Shown here: positions 6,672-12,416 of the stretch, piece by piece
Layout of the letters: every line of letters starts with the position of its first letter
Numbering within the stretch: the first letter of the stretch is position 1
From: an uncultured Ruminococcus sp.
GTDB taxonomy: Bacteria > Bacillota > Clostridia > Oscillospirales > Ruminococcaceae
Assembly (NCBI GenBank): GCA_947175005.1
Contig: CAMWLD010000032.1
Span: 1 to 12,416 of the forward strand
Direction of reading: 5' to 3'
Length of the DNA: 12,416 nucleotides
The notes under the pieces: model-generated
What the model was told of the DNA's origin: nothing
Databases searched by the model: none
Seen by the model: the letters and a program-made list of their open reading frames with translations, nothing else
Program-made: the position numbers and the translations under genes

Positions 6672-7880
6672 TTAATCTATCGCCCTTGAAAGCGTAATCG
6701 CAAGAATATCATCGGAAGCGATATTTTTCATGTAATAGTTGGTGGTGGACACAGGGCGGTAAACCCCGTCGTCGCCCAGCTGACGGGTAACAACTGTGCG
6801 CTCCCGCTGTCCGTTTGCATAGGCGTTCAGCTGATCGGCAACATCAAAGGTATCAATGAACAGCTGCTTATCCTCCGGGTGCATGGTGGAAGCGCCATGC
6901 ATGATAAGCTCGGTGTATACTCCCGTAGAGGGGCAAGAGCGTGTGGAGAACTGCTCGTATGCCATCATGTAAAAGCTGTTGCGGCTAAGGTTGCTGAGAA
7001 TGACCAGCGGATAACGCTTGAACACAGCGTCCAGCAGCAATTGCGTTGCGCTGGCAGGGGGCAGGGTAAGCAGGATATCCTCTGTTTCGGGAACGCTGTC
7101 CGCAGCCTTCAAAGCCTCTCGGAAATCATTCTCGGGCATGGGCTTTGCAAATAAAAAGCCCTGTATCAGTTCGCAGCCGCAGGTGCGCAGGAAGCCCAGC
7201 TGTTCCTTGGTCTCCACGCCCTCTGCCACGGTTATCAGCTTTAAGCGGTGAGCAAAATCGAAAATGCTCTCCAGCACTATCCTTTCCTTCTCGTTTTCGC
7301 AGTTTCCGCTCAAAAGGGATTTGTCTATTTTCAGCACCGACGCAGGAACGTCCTTTACGAAATTCAGGGAGGAAAGTCCGCTGCCGAAATCGTCTATGGA
7401 AATGTCGAAGCCCTCGTCCTTTATAGTTCCCACGAATTTGATTATGTCCACCCCGTCAAACGCCAGCGCCGACTCGGTTATCTCTATTTCGATAAGGCGG
7501 CGGGGAACGCCGTAGCTGTCCACCGTTTCACCCAGCTTTTTGGCAAATTCGGGTTCTTTTGCATGGCAGCGGGAAAAGTTCACCGATACCGTGACTACAT
7601 GACGCTCTGCCTTTATCTCCCCCGCCAGAAAAGCGCAGACCTCTTTCAGCATATACCAGTCCAGTTCCCCTACTATCTCCAGTTCCTCCAGCAGCGGAAT
7701 GAACATTCCCGGGGAGATCATAACTCCGTCCGACATTATCCACCTTGCCAGCGCCTCCGCACCCTGCACCTTGCCGTTTACCGCATTGTGCTTGGGCTGG
7801 TAATAGGCCTTGATCTCCTTGTTTTCCATTGCCTTTTTCATCAGTTCACGTATGTTGTTCTTATTGATATCCATATTCAT
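6672..7880 (-). CDS. EAL-domain cyclic-di-GMP phosphodiesterase with C-terminal PAS-like domain
   Basis: A 402-residue cytoplasmic protein predicted to hydrolyse cyclic di-GMP to pGpG. The EAL domain spans about residues 10-250. The catalytic set is complete: E42 (EAL motif), N101, E133, D163 and D164 (IDDFGSG), K184 (LKID), E220 (AEGVET) and Q240 (IQGF). Spacings between these residues match those I know from RocR-type active EAL enzymes, to within one residue. No GGDEF domain and no membrane segment is present. The last 130 residues (from about 275), with MHPEDKQLF and a final beta-rich run, resemble a PAS-like sensor. Having it after the EAL domain is less usual than before it. GGGAGG (7889-7894) lies 8 bases before ATG 7880, and a strong promoter sits upstream. 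The gene is followed by a terminator, so it is probably a single-gene unit, with possible read-through from the operon behind it. Confidence 0.92.
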   Translation of the reverse strand: MNMDINKNNIRELMKKAMENKEIKAYYQPKHNAVNGKVQGAEALARWIMSDGVMISPGMFIPLLEELEIVGELDWYMLKEVCAFLAGEIKAERHVVTVSVNFSRCHAKEPEFAKKLGETVDSYGVPRRLIEIEITESALAFDGVDIIKFVGTIKDEGFDISIDDFGSGLSSLNFVKDVPASVLKIDKSLLSGNCENEKERIVLESIFDFAHRLKLITVAEGVETKEQLGFLRTCGCELIQGFLFAKPMPENDFREALKAADSVPETEDILLTLPPASATQLLLDAVFKRYPLVILSNLSRNSFYMMAYEQFSTRSCPSTGVYTELIMHGASTMHPEDKQLFIDTFDVADQLNAYANGQRERTVVTRQLGDDGVYRPVSTTNYYMKNIASDDILAITLSRAID

Positions 7881-7931
7881 AAATATTTCCTCCCGGCATC
7901 ATATCGCTTTATGTAAAAAGCTGTTATTTAC

Positions 7932-7960
7932 AGTATACACCAATTTCCGCTGCTTGTCAA
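7932..7960 (-). promoter_or_regulatory. Sigma-A promoter of the EAL gene
   Basis: Minus-strand TTGACA (7960-7955), a 17-base spacer and TATACT (7937-7932). This is one base from consensus overall with ideal spacing. It predicts transcription starting near 7925, about 45 bases before the ATG. The promoter lies directly behind the flippase stop codon (7986-7988), and no convincing terminator hairpin separates them. Confidence 0.85.
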
Positions 7961-7985
7961 CTACAACCCGATACCGCAAAAAATA

Positions 7986-9389
7986 CTACCTATGTACCGC
8001 CGTACGAACCGCCGCAAGCACAGCCTTTATATTAAACAGCACAATTGCAAAAGCTGCTGCCAAAATTATAATGAGATCCTTTTGCCCCACAGTCAGCAGG
8101 CACATGAGAAGTATCATACAGGTATTGAAAATATTCCTTAAAGCTGAAAACCGAAAGGGCACATAACGGCGGGAGTCCGCTATCCTTATCCAGTAACAAA
8201 CAAAATAGCTAAGGAACGTTGCGACTGCCGCACCGTATATCCCAAAACGTGGGATAAAATATAAATTTAGAAAAATATTTGCCCCGCAGGCTGCAAAAAC
8301 CGTAACAAGGGAATTTACAGTATGCTTTGTGGCAGTATATATGCCTGCAAGAAACAGGTCAAGACAGGTAAAGACCGCCGCCGCTATAAGCAGGGGCGCA
8401 TACAGATATGCCGCAGAGTATTCGGGAAAGGTATCGTAATTTATAAGAACGGCGGATACAGGCTTTATCAGCAGGATAAGGGCTGCCGACCCTATGAAAA
8501 GTACGGACTCGTATGTGCGGTAGACCTTTTCATAAAATTCATCCCGTCCCTCGGAGTCGTTTTCCGTTATCGCCGAAATGTTCCACGCCTGAAAGAAAAC
8601 GCCAGACAGCATTGAGATAAGATTAGGCAGCTTTGCGGCAGCGGAATATATCCCCGCCGCTTCCTCGCTGCAAAGATTTCCTATAAATATCTGATCGGAA
8701 AATCCCGTAAACGTCCACATGACCGTTGTGGGAATAAGGGGCAGCGAAAAATGCAGGAGCTTTTTCCCCAGCTTGTTTTCAAAGTTATGTATGTCAAGAA
8801 AGCTGCGCAGTCCTGCTGCAATAAAGAGAAAAAGCGCAGAGCAGGCGTCCGAGAGTATCACCGACAGCATAAACCCGCCCACGCCCATTTCCATACGGGA
8901 AATAAAGATAACGTTCAGGAAAAATAATGTCATTGTTGTGAGAATGCCGTCAAAGGCAAACAGTCTGACCATTCCCCTTGCCTTTACAAATTGAGAACAA
9001 AGGGAGCGTGCTGCCGACATGCACACATATACCGCAAGCATGGCCGTGTATTCTTTTATGGGAGCAAGAACGGGTATCAGCCGTATAAAGGGCATAAGCA
9101 ATATCATCAGCAAAAGCCCCGCAAATATAAGCACGGCGGCAGTTGTGAATATCTGCTTTTTCTCATACTTTTTGTCGAGACTGTACCGCACCACCGCCTC
9201 TGTCAGAGAAAATGTGAACAGGGGCAGCAGAAACAAAGCCGTTGTTTCAATGAGTGATTTTGTGTAGAAGCCTGCGGGACTTATATGCTTTGTGTACAGG
9301 TTGTTAAGGAACAGCGAAAATATCTTTGACCCGAAGCTTCCCACTGCAAAAATAATAGTATTGAATGCCAGCTTTTTGTATTTATCCAT
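7986..9389 (-). CDS. Polysaccharide flippase, Wzx/MATE-like (oligosaccharide flippase family)
   Basis: A highly hydrophobic 467-residue protein with roughly 12-14 membrane-spanning segments. It has the family's typical start (KLAFNTIIFAVGSFGSKIFSLFL) and the mid-protein pattern LPLIPTTVMW-TFTGFSDQIFIG, with a charged residue in a polar loop, as in Wzx-like and MurJ/MATE-superfamily lipid-linked glycan flippases. It should move lipid-linked saccharides across the cytoplasmic membrane; the substrate cannot be told from sequence. A GTG at 9398 is in frame, but it lies inside the SD-like AGAGGTGA (9395-9402), so ATG 9389 is preferred. The gene starts 20 bases after the phosphatase/VanW stop codon and is the last gene of the three-gene operon. 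No glycosyltransferase gene is nearby, which is unusual for a classical capsule cluster. Confidence 0.85.
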   Translation of the reverse strand: MDKYKKLAFNTIIFAVGSFGSKIFSLFLNNLYTKHISPAGFYTKSLIETTALFLLPLFTFSLTEAVVRYSLDKKYEKKQIFTTAAVLIFAGLLLMILLMPFIRLIPVLAPIKEYTAMLAVYVCMSAARSLCSQFVKARGMVRLFAFDGILTTMTLFFLNVIFISRMEMGVGGFMLSVILSDACSALFLFIAAGLRSFLDIHNFENKLGKKLLHFSLPLIPTTVMWTFTGFSDQIFIGNLCSEEAAGIYSAAAKLPNLISMLSGVFFQAWNISAITENDSEGRDEFYEKVYRTYESVLFIGSAALILLIKPVSAVLINYDTFPEYSAAYLYAPLLIAAAVFTCLDLFLAGIYTATKHTVNSLVTVFAACGANIFLNLYFIPRFGIYGAAVATFLSYFVCYWIRIADSRRYVPFRFSALRNIFNTCMILLMCLLTVGQKDLIIILAAAFAIVLFNIKAVLAAVRTAVHR

Positions 9390-9394
9390 GCTGT

Positions 9395-9402
9395 TCACCT
9401 CT
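9395..9402 (-). promoter_or_regulatory. Ribosome binding site of the flippase gene
   Basis: AGAGGTGA on the minus strand ends 5 bases before ATG 9389. It contains the in-frame GTG at 9398-9396, which is therefore better read as part of the binding site than as the start codon. Confidence 0.65.
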
Positions 9403-9409
9403 GTCCGCT

Positions 9410-10732
9410 TTAGTCCCTTATCTGTTCCCCTGGTATAAGGTCATAGTCAAACATTACCTCCGAATGGTTGTCCAGGACAAGCTTTTTATCAAGCGTCTCA
9501 CCCGTAGCACGGTCGGAGGTGACCTTGTATATTTTTGAAATACGGTAATATTTACCGTCCTCTTTTCGAAAATGATGATCTTCCTCCACAAGCTTAAAAC
9601 ACTCTGTAAACTCCTTTTCGCTCCGCAACTCGCCGTAAAGCTTTTCCTCATCGCACCATAAAAGAAGCTGTACATTTTGGTCGGTATTGTTTCTGAACCT
9701 GTAGTCGATATAATTGTAGCTTACGGAAGTGCCCGAGCCGAGCGGGACTCTTTTTCCGTTATCGGGGGCAAGGGCGTCGGAATGGGTATGAAATTCCGTT
9801 ACTTCAAGAGGACTGTCAAGCACAAGAAGATTTATCAGGCTTCCGAGATTGCACAGTCCGCCGCCTATCCCTGCCACAAGCCTGCCGCCGATAATAACAC
9901 GTCCGTCCTTGTAGCCCTTTCGTTTTGTGGTGCTGCCTATTGTTCTCCAGAAGGAAAATACCTCGCCCGGATGTATAACAAGCCCGTTCAGACGCTTGCA
10001 GGCAAGGCGTATATTTTCAGCCTTGTTTTCCTGAAGCCTTATGTCAATATCCTTTCCCCGCTTGATAAGTCCGCTGCTTTTTCGGGAAATCACACAGGGC
10101 AGCTTTTCGGAAATGACCGTTTTTGCAAAATTTTCACGGCTCAGAATATCCCTCACATGCCGCTGCAATATCCCCTTTTTTTCCGACAGCATATAGCAGA
10201 ACGGATTTATTTCGCAAAAAAGTTTTCTTTTTTTTCTGCGTTTTTTCCGTCTGTCAAAGGACAGTATCAGCTTTTCAAGATAACGCCTTTTACCGATATG
10301 CTTTTCCTCGGGCAGGCGTACGAAATTTACCAGTATACTTGCTATCCCCGCTTTGTTTGCGCCCAGAATATCGGTAAATATCTGATCGCCTATGACCACA
10401 GCCTTATCCTTTGTAAGCTGCATAATGTCAAGGGCTTTGAGAAAGCTTTCGGGGTCGGGCTTTCCTGCGTCGCATATGTAGGGGGAGTCAATGTTTTTCA
10501 CAAATCTTACGACCCGTTCCTCATCGTTGTCGGTAAGCAGGACGGTCTTAAAGCCCATTCTGCCGATACGTCGGAAAAGCTCGTCCACCTGTTCGTTGGA
10601 ATCGTCCCCGTGGTGCACCAGTGTGTTGTCAATATCAAAAATAATACCCCGACAGCCCTTTTTATACAGTTCATCATAATCAACGGCAAAAACGCTCTCG
10701 GCGTAGTATGACGGAAAAAATCTTTTTAACAT
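9410..10732 (-). CDS. Fusion of YqeG-family HAD-IIIA phosphatase and VanW domain
   Basis: A 440-residue protein in two parts. Residues 1-160 match YqeG HAD-IIIA phosphatases: FPSYYAESVF start, motif I D33-I-D35-N-T, motif II T67-D68, K91 (GKPDP) and motif IV GDQIFTD (115-121), all intact. Eukaryotic relatives (Gep4 type) dephosphorylate phosphatidylglycerophosphate. A very basic linker follows (161-170, all Lys/Arg). Residues about 210-390 match VanW of vancomycin-resistance clusters: HPGEVFSFW, KGY, GIGGGLCN (288-295), FHTHSD and PLGSGTSVSYNYID. VanW usually has Gln after the Cys; here it is Asn295. Role in teicoplanin/vancomycin response is known only by association. No signal peptide is visible. 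ATG 10732 is chosen over 10774 because it begins the canonical YqeG N-terminus; AGGAGAG lies upstream. The gene overlaps the preceding one by 7 bases, so they are coupled. Confidence 0.85.
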   Translation of the reverse strand: MLKRFFPSYYAESVFAVDYDELYKKGCRGIIFDIDNTLVHHGDDSNEQVDELFRRIGRMGFKTVLLTDNDEERVVRFVKNIDSPYICDAGKPDPESFLKALDIMQLTKDKAVVIGDQIFTDILGANKAGIASILVNFVRLPEEKHIGKRRYLEKLILSFDRRKKRRKKRKLFCEINPFCYMLSEKKGILQRHVRDILSRENFAKTVISEKLPCVISRKSSGLIKRGKDIDIRLQENKAENIRLACKRLNGLVIHPGEVFSFWRTIGSTTKRKGYKDGRVIIGGRLVAGIGGGLCNLGSLINLLVLDSPLEVTEFHTHSDALAPDNGKRVPLGSGTSVSYNYIDYRFRNNTDQNVQLLLWCDEEKLYGELRSEKEFTECFKLVEEDHHFRKEDGKYYRISKIYKVTSDRATGETLDKKLVLDNHSEVMFDYDLIPGEQIRD

Positions 10733-11418
10733 TTTACCTTTTCTCTCCTGTCGCTTGACCCGATATGATCGCATACAGCATTTATCTGCTCACAGAAATC
10801 CCTGCCGAAACGGTTTTCAAAAAAAGCGCTGCCTATGGTGAACGCCGCAGGGGAAATGCTTTTTATTTCATCCAGCCGTCTGTAGCTGTTGACACTTCCC
10901 GCAATACATACAGGAGCATTTACCTGTGAAACGAATTTCCTGTTAAGCTCCGCGGCGTTTCCCGTGTATCTGTAACCCAGAAGGTCAATGCCGTATGCGC
11001 CTTTTGCCAAGTATTCCTCCGCTTGTGCTGTCATGCTTTCAAAGCTTCCCCGCAAAATTGACGGCCACCCCGAAACGTCCCCCACAAAGGGCATATATTT
11101 TATACCGCATTCTTTGCAAAGCTTGTTTACAGCGTCGGAAAAAACCGTCCCCATAAGAATGTCGCAACCAAGCTCCGCCGCTGTTTCCGCCCCCTGCATA
11201 CCCTCTTCCTCCGTGTATGCCACTACTTCAAGAACGGTTTTCTTTCCGCAGTCTTTCATATATTTGTAAAGCTTTTTCATCTGCCCGGGCGGCAGCGGCT
11301 TTTCCTTTGCACCCCAGTATTCGGCTCTGGAATTGCGGCATTTTTCAAAAATTTCGTAAGCATTTTCCACAGTCCTGTCATTGTGCGTGAGCATTACGAT
11401 CAAATAAGGTTTGTCCAT
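10726..11418 (-). CDS. Putative alpha/beta-barrel protein of unknown function
   Basis: A 230-residue soluble protein, first in the operon. Repeating short hydrophobic strands are followed by helices: YLIVMLT (5-11), TVLEVVA (61-67), DILMGT (86-91), KYMPFVG (107-113), YGIDLLG (142-148), VCIAGSV (170-176) and AFTIGSAF (192-199). This is the layout of a TIM barrel. The paired loops IAGSVN and TIGSAF near the C-terminus resemble phosphate-binding loops of ribulose-phosphate-binding barrels such as NanE or thiamine-phosphate synthase-like proteins. I cannot name a substrate. CGGAGG (11428-11433) lies 9 bases before ATG 11418. The stop codon overlaps the start of the phosphatase/VanW gene, so a joint role with it is plausible. 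Fold is inference; coding status is secure. Confidence 0.75.
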   Translation of the reverse strand: MDKPYLIVMLTHNDRTVENAYEIFEKCRNSRAEYWGAKEKPLPPGQMKKLYKYMKDCGKKTVLEVVAYTEEEGMQGAETAAELGCDILMGTVFSDAVNKLCKECGIKYMPFVGDVSGWPSILRGSFESMTAQAEEYLAKGAYGIDLLGYRYTGNAAELNRKFVSQVNAPVCIAGSVNSYRRLDEIKSISPAAFTIGSAFFENRFGRDFCEQINAVCDHIGSSDRREKVKC

Positions 11419-11471
11419 AGTTATGAGCCTCCGTAAAAGTTCAGATAAAAGTCACTTTTGTGCCATAAAAA

Positions 11472-11500
11472 ATTATACCACATACATACTTTTTTGTCAA
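11472..11500 (-). promoter_or_regulatory. Consensus sigma-A promoter of the barrel/YqeG-VanW/flippase operon
   Basis: Minus-strand TTGACA (11500-11495), exactly 17 bases, then TATAAT (11477-11472): both hexamers match consensus perfectly. Transcription should start near 11465, giving a leader of about 45 bases before ATG 11418. Such a strong promoter suggests constitutive high expression unless a repressor acts. It is divergent from the promoter of the ABC gene. Confidence 0.93.
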
Positions 11501-11574
11501 TTATTTTATTATGCCGGCGAGTGCCGTTCATTCAATGTAAAATTGTGCATTTCACCCCCCGAACCTTGCAGCTT

Positions 11575-11616
11575 ACCGAAAATCGGTTGACACCGAAAAG
11601 CTTTCCGTGTTATGAT
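11575..11616 (+). promoter_or_regulatory. Promoter of the ABC transporter gene with two small inverted repeats
   Basis: TTGACA (11587-11592), an 18-base spacer and TATGAT (11611-11616), with TG at 11608-11609 giving an extended -10. Two symmetric elements overlap it: ACCGA-AAA-TCGGT (11575-11587), which touches the -35, and CGAAAAG-CTTTCCG (11594-11607), a palindrome with one mismatched pair lying inside the spacer. A palindrome between the hexamers is where many repressors and MerR-type activators bind; no regulator gene is visible in the window. Confidence 0.75.
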
Positions 11617-11652
11617 GAATATACAGAAAACGCAAGGGAGAATGAAATAAAA

Positions 11653-12416
11653 ATGAATGCGATAACCCTGACAAACATCACCAAAAAATACGGCGATCAC
11701 ACAGCCGTCGATAACATTTCCTTTTCGGTAAAGCAAGGCTCTTTTACGGGCTTTCTCGGAGTGAACGGAGCGGGAAAATCCACCTCAATAAATATGATGT
11801 CCACCCTTCTGGAGCAGGACTCGGGAACGATCGAGATATGCGGAGCGGACACAAAAAAGGACAGCAAAACCGTTCGGGAAAAAATAGGTATAGTTTACCA
11901 GAATAACGTCCTCGACGAGCTGCTGACAGTCAAGGAAAATCTTCTGTGCAGAGGAATGCTCTACTGCAAAGGCGCAAAAAAACAAGCCCTGGACAGGCTT
12001 TCGGAGCTGGAGGAAATTTTCTCCCTCAAAGAGATTCTCGGCAAAAAATACCGCACTCTCTCGGGCGGTCAGAAAAGGCGGTGCGAAATAGCCGCAGCCC
12101 TTATGCACACCCCCGAGATACTTATCCTTGACGAGCCTACCACGGGACTTGACCCCTCTTCAAGGCAGGAGGTCTGGAGCATTATAGAAAAGCTCCGCAG
12201 GGAGACCCGTATGACCGTTTTCCTCACCACTCATTACATGGAAGAGGCAGCCGAGGCAGACGATATAATCATAATCAGCAAGGGCAGGATAATAGCCCGC
12301 GGGCTGCCCCATGAACTGAAAGAAAAATACGCTGCGGATCATCTGAAAATATACTGCAATGACTCCCAAAAGCCGAAGCTGTTAAAAGCTTTTTCTCAAA
12401 GCGGGGCAAACTATAC
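11653..12416 (+). CDS. ABC transporter ATP-binding protein (drug/exporter type), 3' end off the window
   Basis: The first 254 codons of an open frame that continues past the right edge. All motor motifs are present: Walker A GVNGAGKST (36-44), Q-loop Q83, signature LSGGQKRR (136-143), Walker B ILILDEP (156-162) with D-loop GLDP (165-168), and H-loop H194 (TTHYMEEA). The sequence resembles ATPases of ABC-2 type exporters (CcmA/NatA/DrrA-like), which work with a separate permease; that gene would lie to the right. A C-terminal segment after residue 225 begins a regulatory extension. The start is ATG 11653; AAGGGAG (11634-11640) lies 12 bases upstream, a somewhat long spacing. An ATG at 11642 opens only a three-codon frame. 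Substrate cannot be told; exporters near VanW-like and flippase genes often handle peptides, antibiotics or envelope precursors (inference). Confidence 0.93.
   Translation, partial: MNAITLTNITKKYGDHTAVDNISFSVKQGSFTGFLGVNGAGKSTSINMMSTLLEQDSGTIEICGADTKKDSKTVREKIGIVYQNNVLDELLTVKENLLCRGMLYCKGAKKQALDRLSELEEIFSLKEILGKKYRTLSGGQKRRCEIAAALMHTPEILILDEPTTGLDPSSRQEVWSIIEKLRRETRMTVFLTTHYMEEAAEADDIIIISKGRIIARGLPHELKEKYAADHLKIYCNDSQKPKLLKAFSQSGANY

Noticed and set aside
7248..7916. 222-codon open frame on the plus strand
   Set aside because: It is antisense to the EAL gene, shows no domain and has no supporting ribosome binding site.
9677..10711. 344-codon open frame on the plus strand
   Set aside because: It lies entirely opposite the YqeG-VanW gene, whose motifs are unambiguous, and its translation shows no recognisable domain.
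10733..10774. Start of the YqeG-VanW protein at 10774
   Set aside because: It would add 14 residues not seen in YqeG proteins and lengthen the overlap with the upstream gene; ATG 10732 begins the canonical N-terminus.
11511..11540. Nine-codon frame (ATG 11511) as a leader peptide of the ABC gene
   Set aside because: It has no ribosome binding site and lies upstream of the predicted transcription start near 11623.
1..12416. CRISPR array, tRNA, rRNA, insertion sequence or prophage genes
   Set aside because: No regularly spaced repeats, no tRNA-like cloverleaf or rRNA sequence, and no transposase or phage motifs were seen on either strand by eye.

Overview
The window looks like a chromosomal segment from a Gram-positive, anaerobic clostridial bacterium, most likely of the Ruminococcus/Oscillospiraceae type. 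This is an inference, not a database result. It rests on strong AGGAGG-type ribosome binding sites, vegetative sigma-A promoters close to consensus (TTGACA-N17-TATAAT and similar), a YqeG-type HAD phosphatase, a VanW domain, YcdB/YcdC-like proteins with S-layer homology repeats, and a sigma factor with a long C-terminal extension of a kind I associate with gut clostridia. The standard genetic code fits all intact genes.

Layout. Positions 1-100 hold a GC-rich, repeat-like tract and a possible terminator of a gene outside the window. A plus-strand sigma-70/ECF-like gene (171-1745) ends at a hairpin (1750-1778) shared with a convergent minus-strand pair. That pair (1794-4106 and 4119-6386) encodes two paralogous secreted proteins with YcdB/YcdC-like repeats and C-terminal SLH repeats. 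The distal copy has an in-frame TAA inside its signal-peptide coding region, so it looks newly inactivated, recoded or misread. The pair is preceded by an unusually structured leader (6423-6519). Next comes a minus-strand EAL cyclic-di-GMP phosphodiesterase (6672-7880) with its own strong promoter. A minus-strand operon (11418 down to 7986) then encodes an unassigned barrel-like protein, a YqeG-HAD phosphatase fused to a VanW domain, and a polysaccharide flippase; it is driven by a textbook sigma-A promoter at 11472-11500. Divergent from it, an ABC transporter ATPase gene starts at 11653 and runs off the right edge. No gene-free stretch exceeds 300 bases.

How the genes may work together (inference). 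Most of the window concerns the cell envelope: wall-anchored SLH proteins, a flippase for lipid-linked glycans, a phosphatase whose eukaryotic relatives act on phosphatidylglycerophosphate, a VanW domain of the glycopeptide-resistance type, and an ABC exporter ATPase. The sigma factor and the EAL enzyme are regulatory. The most noteworthy items are the YqeG-VanW fusion and its operon, the nonsense codon in the SLH paralogue, and the leader RNA candidate.
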